This document shows positions 1 through 4,564 of a stretch of 5,696 nucleotides of DNA, piece after piece. Positions within the stretch are counted from its first letter, which is position 1. Every line of letters begins with the position of its first letter. Made by a program: the position numbers and the translations under genes. The DNA is from Propionibacteriaceae bacterium UBA4569 (GTDB lineage: Bacteria; Actinomycetota; Actinomycetes; Propionibacteriales; Propionibacteriaceae). A model generated the notes under the pieces. That model worked only from the letters and a program-made list of their open reading frames with translations. It made no database searches and was not told the origin of the DNA. The stretch lies in NCBI GenBank assembly GCA_002387005.1, contig DGKN01000186.1, positions 1 through 5,696 of the forward strand, given 5' to 3'.

Positions 1-1211
1 TAGGGGTGCATGTACCGCTTGGTGTTCTCGGGGTCGAGCGTGTCGATCTTCTGCTCCATGCCCAGCATGTTCAGCGTGGTGACGCCCAGGATCTGGGTCT
101 CGCCACGCTGGAACAGGGCCGAGCCGTGGACGCGCGGGATCACGCCGACCTCGGCCGACAGGGTGCGGATGTCGGTGACACCGCGGCCGTCGATGCGCAC
201 CTTCTCGGTCAGGGTGCGGTGACGGACGATCTTCTTGGTCAGCGCCTTCAACGCGGCGCTCACCTCGCCCTCGCGGCCGGCGAACTGCTCGGCCAGCTTC
301 GCCTGCAACTGCTGACGGATCGCGTGGGTGGCGTCGTCGCGCTCCTGCTTGCCGGCGATCTGCATGGCCCGGGCCAGCTCGTCGGAGACGGACTGCACGG
401 CCTGCCAGACGTCGTCCTCGTACTCCTTGAAGACGGGGAAGTCGAAGGTCTCCTTGGAGATCTGCGCAGCCAGCTCGGACTGGGCGTCGCACAGCTGCTT
501 GATGAAGGGCTTGGCAGCCTCCAGGCCCTGGCCCACGACCTCTTCGGTGGGGGCGGTGCGGCCGGAGCGCACGAGCTCCCAGGTCTGCTCGGTGGACTCG
601 GCCTCGACCATCATGATCGCGACGTCACCGTCGGCCAGCACGCGGCCGGCCACGACCATGTCGAAGGTGGCGTCCTCGAGCTGCTTGACGTCGGGGAAGG
701 CCACCCACTGCTTGTCGATCAGGGCGACGCGGACGCCGCCGATCGGGCCGGAGAAGGGCAGGCCGGCGATCTGGGTCGACATCGAGGCCGCGTTGATCGC
801 GACGACGTCGTACAGCTTGCTCGGGTTGAGCGACAGCACGGTGACGACGACCTGGACCTCGTTGCGCAGGCCCTTGACGAAGGACGGACGCAGCGGGCGG
901 TCGATCAGGCGAGCGGTCAGGATCGCGGAGGTGCCGGGGCGGCCCTCGCGACGGAAGAAGGAGCCGGGAATACGTCCCGCGGCGTACATGCGCTCCTCGA
1001 CGTCGACCGTCAGCGGGAAGAAGTCGATGGCGTCACGGGGGCTCTTGGCGGCCGTGGTGGCGGACAGCAGCATGGTGTCACCGTCGAGGTAGACGGCGGC
1101 GGAGCCTGCGGCCTGCTGGGCCAGGAGGCCGGCCTCGAAGCGGACGACGTGCTTGCCGTGGGCTCCGTTGTCGATGGTGGTTTCGGCGAACTTGATCTCG
1201 GGTCCCTCCAT
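1..1211 (-). CDS. pnp: Polyribonucleotide nucleotidyltransferase (PNPase), N-terminal 403 residues; 3' part outside window
   Basis: PNPase is a trimeric, phosphate-dependent 3'-5' exoribonuclease that degrades mRNA in the cytoplasm and can also add 3' tails. The frame starts [10 protein letters not shown] and stays open to the left edge. Domains by analogy to the family: first RNase PH-like domain about residues 10-145, with the hallmark FFRREGRP at 85-92 followed by [10 protein letters not shown]; its C-terminal subdomain about 148-215, containing [20 protein letters not shown] from residue 139; the helical linker domain about 245-325; and the start of the second, catalytic RNase PH domain (VRIDGRG at 338-344, [12 protein letters not shown] at 362-373). 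The window ends at RYMHP, just before the usual YNFPPYS motif, so the remaining catalytic core and the KH and S1 RNA-binding domains are not visible. The ATG at 1211 is supported by an AAAGGAG site 5 nt upstream. It lies downstream of rpsO in the same direction, the classic pairing. Family assignment is essentially certain. Confidence 0.98.
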   Translation of the reverse strand, partial: MEGPEIKFAETTIDNGAHGKHVVRFEAGLLAQQAAGSAAVYLDGDTMLLSATTAAKSPRDAIDFFPLTVDVEERMYAAGRIPGSFFRREGRPGTSAILTARLIDRPLRPSFVKGLRNEVQVVVTVLSLNPSKLYDVVAINAASMSTQIAGLPFSGPIGGVRVALIDKQWVAFPDVKQLEDATFDMVVAGRVLADGDVAIMMVEAESTEQTWELVRSGRTAPTEEVVGQGLEAAKPFIKQLCDAQSELAAQISKETFDFPVFKEYEDDVWQAVQSVSDELARAMQIAGKQERDDATHAIRQQLQAKLAEQFAGREGEVSAALKALTKKIVRHRTLTEKVRIDGRGVTDIRTLSAEVGVIPRVHGSALFQRGETQILGVTTLNMLGMEQKIDTLDPENTKRYMHP

Positions 1212-1216
1212 GGGGA

Positions 1217-1223
1217 CTCCTTT
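1217..1223 (-). promoter_or_regulatory. Ribosome binding site of pnp
   Basis: The minus strand reads AAAGGAG, then TCCCC, then ATG, a near-ideal Shine-Dalgarno site at 5-nt spacing. It fixes the pnp start at 1211. Confidence 0.85.
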
Positions 1224-1225
1224 CT

Positions 1226-1310
1226 GTGTGGGCAGACGCACCCCACACCGCGCCCCCTCCTGGGGCGTGGCGACCCGCGACACCTGTCGCGGTCAACGGC
1301 GTCCGCGCCG
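1226..1310 (-). promoter_or_regulatory. Chain of short hairpins in the pnp 5' leader
   Basis: Four inverted repeats follow one another directly upstream of the pnp ribosome binding site. They are 1226-1232 with 1242-1248 (7 bp perfect, 9-nt loop); 1251-1256 with 1262-1267 (6 bp perfect, and on the transcript strand the 5-nt loop reads AGGAG); 1272-1282 with 1285-1294 (10 bp with one bulged base, 2-nt loop); and 1297-1301 with 1306-1310 (5 bp, 4-nt loop). A further CGGGAT/ATCCCG pair lies at 1333-1346. The pnp leader of enteric bacteria is structured and is the site of autoregulation by RNase III and PNPase. A similar role here is inference. GC-rich DNA produces short hairpins by chance, so only the dense tandem arrangement is notable. 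Confidence 0.45.
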
Positions 1311-1508
1311 GTCTTCGATCGAGGCCCGCGGCCGGGATGGATCCCGCCCGAAGGCCACTACCGAGGACCAGACGGCGGCCTCGTCGGATGGTCTGCTGAA
1401 TACGGTGCTTCTGAATACGGTGCGTCTGAATACGGTGGTTCTGAATACGGTGGTTCTGAAAACGGTGGTTCGGTGTTGAGTTTTGCGGTGGCGCACTCTC
1501 ATGGCCAC
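1293..1508 (-). CDS. Candidate leaderless 71-residue small ORF in the pnp leader with R-x-T-V-F repeats (uncertain)
   Basis: A GTG at 1508 opens a 71-codon frame ending with TGA at 1293, 81 nt before pnp. The GTG lies 7 nt after a TAGGCT -10-like box, the spacing expected of a leaderless actinobacterial transcript. The N-terminus is strongly basic (MAMRVRHRKTQ). Residues 13-37 are five copies of R-x-T-V-F (RTTVF, RTTVF, RTTVF, RRTVF, RSTVF) encoded by the 15-bp tandem repeat. No family is recognised. Points against coding: it has no Shine-Dalgarno site, its repeats use AGA and GTA codons that should be rare in such GC-rich DNA, and long open frames arise easily here by chance. It could be a leader peptide, a young small protein or an artefact of the repeat. 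I lean towards not a conventional gene. Confidence 0.22.
   Translation of the reverse strand: MAMRVRHRKTQHRTTVFRTTVFRTTVFRRTVFRSTVFSRPSDEAAVWSSVVAFGRDPSRPRASIEDRRGRR
1396..1470. repeat. Five tandem copies of a 15-bp unit between rpsO and pnp
   Basis: The plus-strand unit is CTGAATACGGTGGTT. Copies start at 1396 (ending GCTT), 1411 (ending GCGT), 1426, 1441 and 1456 (with AACGG in place of TACGG). Copies 3 and 4 are identical and the others differ by one or two bases, as expected of slippage expansion. The unit is about 47% G+C, clearly lower than its surroundings. It is a multiple of three, so it leaves any overlapping frame open. It lies between the rpsO terminator and the pnp start, probably inside the pnp leader. 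No known repeat family is recognised. Function is unknown; options are a protein or RNA binding array, a spacer, or a variable-number tandem repeat. Confidence 0.9.
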
Positions 1509-1515
1509 GGATTCG

Positions 1516-1521
1516 AGCCTA
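1516..1521 (-). promoter_or_regulatory. Candidate -10 box for pnp (or for the small leader ORF)
   Basis: The minus strand reads TAGGCT, which fits the actinobacterial TAnnnT -10 pattern, 19 nt beyond the rpsO terminator stem. No good -35 hexamer is seen at 17-18 bp, where the terminator stem would lie. Transcription would start near 1509, giving pnp a leader of about 300 nt that includes the repeat and the hairpins. This rests on one hexamer only. Confidence 0.35.
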
Positions 1522-1539
1522 GCCGAGAGTGCACAAAGA

Positions 1540-1565
1540 GGGAGTGACCCATGCGGGTCACTCCC
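1540..1565 (-). terminator. Intrinsic terminator of rpsO
   Basis: A perfect 11-bp inverted repeat (GGGAGTGACCC and GGGTCACTCCC) encloses a 4-nt loop, 18 nt after the rpsO stop codon. On the minus strand the stem is followed by TCTTTGTGC, a modest U-rich tail. It would end most rpsO transcripts, with some read-through into pnp, as in the enteric rpsO-pnp pair. Confidence 0.8.
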
Positions 1566-1583
1566 CCAGTGTCCTGGCTGCGA

Positions 1584-1847
1584 TCAGCGACGCAGGCCCA
1601 GGCGGGCGATCAGTGCACGGTAGTGCTCGACGTCGTTCTTGGCGACGTAGTTGAGCAGACGGCGGCGCTGGCCGACCATCAGCATCAGGCCACGACGGCT
1701 GTGGTGGTCACCCTTGTGCATCTTGAGGTGCTCGGTCAGGTGCGAGATGCGGGCGGTCAGCACCGCGATCTGCACGTCGGGAGAGCCGGTGTCGCCAGGG
1801 GCGGTCGCGTACTCTTCAATGATCTTCTTCTTCTGCGCAGCGTCCAT
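1584..1847 (-). CDS. rpsO: 30S ribosomal protein S15
   Basis: S15 is a primary binder of the central domain of 16S rRNA during small-subunit assembly and forms a bridge to the large subunit. The 87 residues cover the whole family length (about 88-89). Visible family signatures are [20 protein letters not shown] (19-38), the RNA-contacting loop [11 protein letters not shown] (44-54), [10 protein letters not shown] (59-68) and the C-terminal [12 protein letters not shown]. The frame is open upstream to 2063, but homology begins at MDAAQKKK. The ATG at 1847 has GAGAGGAG about 9 nt upstream, so the longer 159-residue version is not real. It has its own candidate promoter, a leader hairpin and a strong terminator. 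pnp follows in the same direction and the acetyltransferase gene is divergent. S15 represses its own synthesis through its leader in several phyla; such control here is inference. Confidence 0.98.
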   Translation of the reverse strand: MDAAQKKKIIEEYATAPGDTGSPDVQIAVLTARISHLTEHLKMHKGDHHSRRGLMLMVGQRRRLLNYVAKNDVEHYRALIARLGLRR

Positions 1848-1882
1848 GACGGTGCTCTCCTCTCGGTTTCCCGTTGCGCGGC

Positions 1883-1907
1883 GCCCCCGTGCTGGTGCAG
1901 TGGGGGC
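1883..1907 (-). promoter_or_regulatory. Hairpin in the rpsO leader
   Basis: On the transcript strand GCCCCC (1907-1902) pairs with GGGGGC (1888-1883). A small internal loop (AC opposite C), an inner TGC/GCA stem and an ACCA loop complete the hairpin. It lies between the candidate promoter and the ribosome binding site. No U-tract follows, so it is not a terminator. It is a candidate S15-binding or expression-control element. The role is inferred from position and from known S15 autoregulation. Confidence 0.4.
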
Positions 1908-1945
1908 TCTTTGGGGGCCGCGGCCGATCAAACGGCAACTGGACG

Positions 1946-1954
1946 AGACTACCA
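1946..1954 (-). promoter_or_regulatory. Candidate rpsO promoter (extended -10)
   Basis: The minus strand reads TGGTAGTCT, that is TGn directly followed by TAGTCT (TAnnnT), an extended -10 element. The -35 region is poor, which is common with extended -10 promoters. The predicted start near 1939 gives a leader of about 90 nt that contains the hairpin at 1883-1907. Confidence 0.5.
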
Positions 1955-2004
1955 GCCGGTCACACGAACGGGCGAATCGTCGTCCGTCGAGGTCCGTGAC
2001 GACA

Positions 2005-2022
2005 TCGCCCGGATCCGGGCGA
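2005..2022. promoter_or_regulatory. Perfect 18-bp palindrome in the rpsO / acetyltransferase divergent region
   Basis: TCGCCCGGATCCGGGCGA is a perfect inverted repeat with no spacer. It lies about 54 bp upstream of the candidate rpsO -10 box and 167 bp before the acetyltransferase start. A second, looser inverted pair flanks the next stretch (GAAATG at 2021-2026, CATTTC at 2052-2057), and GACGATCGTC at 2104-2113 is a 10-bp palindrome. Dimeric regulators bind sites of this kind, but no regulator is encoded nearby and the motif matches no operator I know. The rest of 1955-2170 shows no gene; the frames open there are out-of-frame extensions. Confidence 0.4.
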
Positions 2023-2175
2023 AATGGGTGCACGTCCGCGGGCGTCGGACACATTTCGATCACATCGGCCGCTCCTCGCGGTCCCGACGCCCGCCCGGTT
2101 TGGGACGATCGTCTCAGCGATCAGTCATTCACCGTGTGTTTGCATGACCGTGATTGACTGGCGCCACATGCCAGG

Positions 2176-2181
2176 AAGGAG
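2176..2181 (+). promoter_or_regulatory. Ribosome binding site of the GNAT gene
   Basis: AAGGAG lies 7 nt before the ATG at 2189 and fixes the start. No convincing plus-strand -10/-35 pair could be chosen upstream. Confidence 0.8.
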
Positions 2182-2188
2182 TACCTAG

Positions 2189-2683
2189 ATGACACCGACC
2201 CCCGCACAGGGACTCGTCATTCGCCAGGCGGAGGACGCGGATCTGTCCGCCCTCGGCCAGATCGAGCCGCGCCCCGAGCAGAAGCTGGCACAGAAGCGCT
2301 TCGACGAAATGACCGCTGGCACGGGCCTGCTGGCCGTCGCCACCCTCGACGACGAGGTCGTCGGCATGGGCTACCTGGACTTCGTCGACAACGAACTGCA
2401 CCCCGAGGTCAAGAACCTGTGGGTCGTTCCCGAGGCCCGCCGCCACGGCGCTGGCCAGGAACTGTTCACCTGGCTCGAGGACAAGGCCGCCGAGGCCGGC
2501 CACAAGGAGGTTTTCCTCGCGGTCGACCCGAACAACGGACGCGCGCTGGCGCTCTTCCTCAACCGTGGCTACTCCCCCACCGGCAACCACCTCTTCGTGG
2601 ACGACCCCGACACCCACCAGGTGGTCGACCCCTCCCAGGTGAGCAACCACTACGCGATCTACCAGAAGTCGCTCACGGCCTGA
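2189..2683 (+). CDS. GNAT-family N-acetyltransferase, substrate unknown
   Basis: It probably transfers an acetyl group from acetyl-CoA to an amine on a small molecule or protein. The 164 residues form one complete GNAT domain: first strand GLVIRQAEDADLSAL (8-22); strands LLAVATLDDEVVGMGYLDF (47-65); motif A NLWVVPEARRHGAGQELFTWLE (76-97), whose RRHGAG (84-89) is the R/Q-x-x-G-x-G/A loop that binds the CoA pyrophosphate; and motif B VFLAVDPNNGRALALFLNRG (108-127), with the usual N-x-x-A-x-x-F-x-x-x-G-Y/F pattern. The C-terminus SNHYAIYQKSL is typical of the last strand. There is no signal peptide or membrane segment. It is the only plus-strand gene, divergent from rpsO and convergent with ribF, and has its own terminator, so it is a single-gene unit. 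Nothing around it tells the substrate. The layout resembles RimI-like and small-molecule acetyltransferases, but this is not enough to name it. Confidence 0.93.
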   Translation: MTPTPAQGLVIRQAEDADLSALGQIEPRPEQKLAQKRFDEMTAGTGLLAVATLDDEVVGMGYLDFVDNELHPEVKNLWVVPEARRHGAGQELFTWLEDKAAEAGHKEVFLAVDPNNGRALALFLNRGYSPTGNHLFVDDPDTHQVVDPSQVSNHYAIYQKSLTA

Positions 2684-2704
2684 CCAGCCCCAGGCACGAC
2701 GCAG

Positions 2705-2743
2705 ACGCCCCGCCCGGATCATTCCGGTCGGGGCGTTCGTCTT
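2705..2743 (+). terminator. Hairpin terminator after the GNAT gene, between convergent genes
   Basis: ACGCCCCG plus CCGG (2705-2717) pairs with CCGG plus CGGGGCGT (2724-2736). This is a 13-position stem with one C/T mismatch and a 6-nt ATCATT loop, followed by TCGTCTT on the plus strand. It starts 21 bp after the GNAT stop. It also lies 39 bp beyond the ribF stop, so it may act on both transcripts, although the minus-strand side has little U-tract. Confidence 0.8.
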
Positions 2744-2775
2744 GGCAACGTGGCCGAGCCTTCGTACGCGGGCAG

Positions 2776-3663
2776 TCAGCGCGACAGCAGGTCGCGGATC
2801 TGGTCGACGTCGCGGGTCATCTGCTCGACCAGTGCCTCGATCCCGGTGAAGGCGACCTGCCCACGGATCCGGCTGACGAAGTCGACGGCGATCTCGACGC
2901 CGTAGAGCTGCAGGTCGTCCCGGTCGAGCACATAGGTCTCGACGCGACGTTCCATGCCGTTGAAGGTGGGGTTGGTGCCGACGCTGATCGCCGCCGGCAT
3001 CCGCTCGCCATCCGGGACGAGGGGCGTGAGCCAGCCCGCGTAGACGCCGTCCGCCGGGACCGCCATCTCGTCCGAGACCGGCAGGTTGGCGGTCGGGAAG
3101 CCCAGGTCACGTCCGCGCTGGTCGCCCACGACGACGACGCCGCGTACGCGGAAAGGACGCCCCAAGTGCCGGGCAGCGGTCTCGACGTCACCCTCTTCTA
3201 GGGCAGCACGGATGCGGGTCGAGCAGGTGCTCTCCCCGTCCACCTGCACCAGCTGGACGGCCTCTACCTGGAAACGTCCCTGGCCTGAGGCTCGCAGCGT
3301 ATCGGCCGTTCCGGCGGCGCGGTAGCCGTAACGGAAGTTCTCTCCGACCACGACCCAGGCCGGGTCCAGCGGCGCGATAATGCGGTCCACGAACTCGTCC
3401 GGGCTCCAGACCGACACGTCACGGGTGAACTGGACGACGCGCACCTCGCGGGCACCGGCGCGCTTGAGCAGCTCGATCCGGTCGGTGAGGTCACCGAGCA
3501 GCTTGGGCCGGTGACCGGGGCGCAGGACGGCCATCGGGTGCGGCCAGAAGGTGACCACCATGATGGGGAGTTCGGGGTCCAGGGACTGCGCGTGCTGCAA
3601 CAGCTCGACGTGGCCGGTGTGCACCCCGTCGAAATTGCCGATCACCACGATGGACTTGGCCAC
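2776..3663 (-). CDS. ribF: Bifunctional riboflavin kinase / FAD synthetase
   Basis: RibF phosphorylates riboflavin to FMN and then adenylylates FMN to FAD in the cytoplasm. The N-terminal nucleotidyltransferase half shows GNFDGVHTGH (9-18, with the H-x-G-H nucleotide-binding signature), TFWPHP (38-43), GENFRYGYRAAGT (107-119) and STRIR (148-152). The C-terminal kinase half shows GRDLGFPTANL (184-194, the PTAN ATP/Mg site), GVYAGW (206-211), SVGTNPTF (227-234), E242 in VETYVLD as the likely catalytic glutamate, and LYGVEIAVDFVSRIRG. The 295 residues are slightly short: most family members have 10-20 more residues before the GNFDGVH strand. The GTG start at 3663 is chosen because AGGAGGAG lies 9 nt upstream, no start codon occurs in frame in the preceding 36 nt, and homology begins at once. 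It usually sits next to rpsO in actinobacteria; here the GNAT gene intervenes. Its own promoter is likely. Confidence 0.97.
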   Translation of the reverse strand: MAKSIVVIGNFDGVHTGHVELLQHAQSLDPELPIMVVTFWPHPMAVLRPGHRPKLLGDLTDRIELLKRAGAREVRVVQFTRDVSVWSPDEFVDRIIAPLDPAWVVVGENFRYGYRAAGTADTLRASGQGRFQVEAVQLVQVDGESTCSTRIRAALEEGDVETAARHLGRPFRVRGVVVVGDQRGRDLGFPTANLPVSDEMAVPADGVYAGWLTPLVPDGERMPAAISVGTNPTFNGMERRVETYVLDRDDLQLYGVEIAVDFVSRIRGQVAFTGIEALVEQMTRDVDQIRDLLSR

Positions 3664-3672
3664 GGTCTTCCT

Positions 3673-3698
3673 CTCCTCCTGCTGCGCGGATGAGTCTA
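3673..3698 (-). promoter_or_regulatory. Candidate ribF promoter -10 and ribosome binding site
   Basis: The minus strand carries TAGACT (3698-3693), a TAnnnT -10 box. It is followed by AGGAGGAG (3680-3673), 9 nt before the GTG start. Transcription would begin near 3686, with a leader of about 23 nt. There is no clear -35, and no room for an FMN riboswitch downstream of this start site. Confidence 0.5.
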
Positions 3699-3746
3699 GG
3701 GCGGCGTCGCCATCGGTGGACAGCAGAGCGTCACCGGACGCCGACC

Positions 3747-3788
3747 GCCAAGCCTTGCGGGGTCATGCAACTCACTGCAGCCCTTGGC
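3747..3788 (-). repeat. Imperfect inverted repeat between fsa and ribF
   Basis: GCCAAG (3747-3752) is complementary to CTTGGC (3783-3788), with an inner TGCA/TGCA pair (3766-3769 and 3776-3779). It lies 23 bp after the fsa stop and could form a weak terminator-like structure, but no U-tract follows. A small GCGTC/GACGC hairpin lies at 3728-3741. No gene is visible in the 148-bp spacer. Confidence 0.25.
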
Positions 3789-3811
3789 ACCCGCGGCCCG
3801 GCGGCGAACTT

Positions 3812-4498
3812 TCACAGGACGTCGGCCATGTCGGCGGCGAAGTCGGCCACCGCTCGGGTGGTCAGTTCGTCGTCGAACAGCTCCGCGATGACCGCCGGCG
3901 GCAACGTGAACACCCGCACCCCGGCTCCCACCAACTGCATCACCTGGTCGGCACTCTTGACCGAGGCCGCCATTACCAGCGGGCCCAATCCGTCCTGCGG
4001 GACGGCGGAAGTCATCGCGCGGATCTGCTCCAGCGCGTCACGTCCGGCCAGCTGCATGCGGTTGAAGTAGGGCGCCAGGTAGCGCACCCCCATGGCGGAG
4101 GCGATGGTCACCTGGGTGGCGCTGTACACCGCAGTCATCAGCACCGGGACACCCTGCGCGTGCAGGCGCTGGATCACGGTGGCGCCGACCGGCGTCACCG
4201 GCACCTTCATGGTGGCGTGCTCGCAGATCTCTCGGAGCCGCATGGCGGTCGCGTACTGCTCCTCGACCGTCTCGCCCCACAGCTGGAAGCAGACCTCCCG
4301 TCGCTCAGCACCGGCCCACTGGGCCACCTCGGCGATGTCGGACAGCCGCAACCCGGCGCGCTTGAGCAGGGTCGGGTTGGTGGTCAGGCCGTGCGCGATC
4401 CCGGTGGCAAGCCACGGTTCGGCCTCCGCCCTGACCGCGGAGTCGACGAAGATGCGGATCGGCACCGGCTGGCCCGGCGCGACGGTGGTGTTGCTCAT
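3812..4498 (-). CDS. fsa: Fructose-6-phosphate aldolase / small transaldolase family protein
   Basis: It is a class I (Schiff-base) aldolase of the FSA/TalC group, a TIM barrel of 228 residues (E. coli FsaA has 220). The family reversibly cleaves fructose 6-phosphate to dihydroxyacetone and glyceraldehyde 3-phosphate, or acts as a small transaldolase. From memory of E. coli FsaA, the core aligns without gaps at an offset of 13: D19 (FVDSA), TTNPTLL (39-45), Q72, the Schiff-base lysine K98 in MKVPVTPVG, T122 in MTAVYSATQ and Y144 in APYFNR. Q72 and Y144 are the aldolase-type residues, where transaldolases have Glu and Phe, so aldolase activity is favoured by inference. A 13-residue N-terminal extension (MSNTTVAPGQPVP) precedes the barrel. 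The ATG at 4498 has AAGGAGG 4 nt upstream. It follows the dehydrogenase gene after 66 bp and is likely co-transcribed with it. The true substrate could be another ketose phosphate. Confidence 0.92.
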   Translation of the reverse strand: MSNTTVAPGQPVPIRIFVDSAVRAEAEPWLATGIAHGLTTNPTLLKRAGLRLSDIAEVAQWAGAERREVCFQLWGETVEEQYATAMRLREICEHATMKVPVTPVGATVIQRLHAQGVPVLMTAVYSATQVTIASAMGVRYLAPYFNRMQLAGRDALEQIRAMTSAVPQDGLGPLVMAASVKSADQVMQLVGAGVRVFTLPPAVIAELFDDELTTRAVADFAADMADVL

Positions 4499-4502
4499 GT
4501 TT

Positions 4503-4556
4503 CCTCCTTCACCCGCCAGCGGGCGGGCTTGTTCTTCGCCCTCGACCCAAGGGGTC
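4503..4556 (-). promoter_or_regulatory. Intercistronic hairpins and strong ribosome binding site before fsa
   Basis: The 66-bp gap holds GACCC/GGGTC (4544-4548 and 4552-4556, 3-nt loop) and a perfect 6-bp CCCGCC/GGCGGG hairpin (4512-4517 and 4522-4527, 4-nt loop). The second ends 2 nt before AAGGAGG (4509-4503), the fsa ribosome binding site. No U-tract follows either stem and no -10 box is evident, so this looks like an mRNA processing or stability spacer and not a terminator or promoter. Confidence 0.45.
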
Positions 4557-4564
4557 TGGGCAGG

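Noticed and set aside
6..1547. A 513-codon open frame on the plus strand antisense to pnp and across the tandem repeat
   Set aside because: It is a shadow of the PNPase frame in high-GC DNA. The opposite strand encodes an unmistakable PNPase, the plus frame resembles no known family, and its only regular feature is the 15-bp repeat, which is open in any frame lacking a stop.
1848..2063. N-terminal extension of S15 to an ATG at 2063 (159 residues)
   Set aside because: S15 homology starts at MDAAQKKK, the ATG at 1847 has a good ribosome binding site, and the extension would cross the candidate promoter, the leader hairpin and the palindrome.
1551..2157. Plus-strand open frames of 168-198 codons over rpsO and its upstream region
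   Set aside because: They are antisense to rpsO, lack ribosome binding sites and have no recognisable domain.
3664..3811. FMN riboswitch upstream of ribF
   Set aside because: The candidate promoter leaves only about 23 nt of leader, and no multi-stem FMN-element core motifs were seen in the 148-bp spacer.
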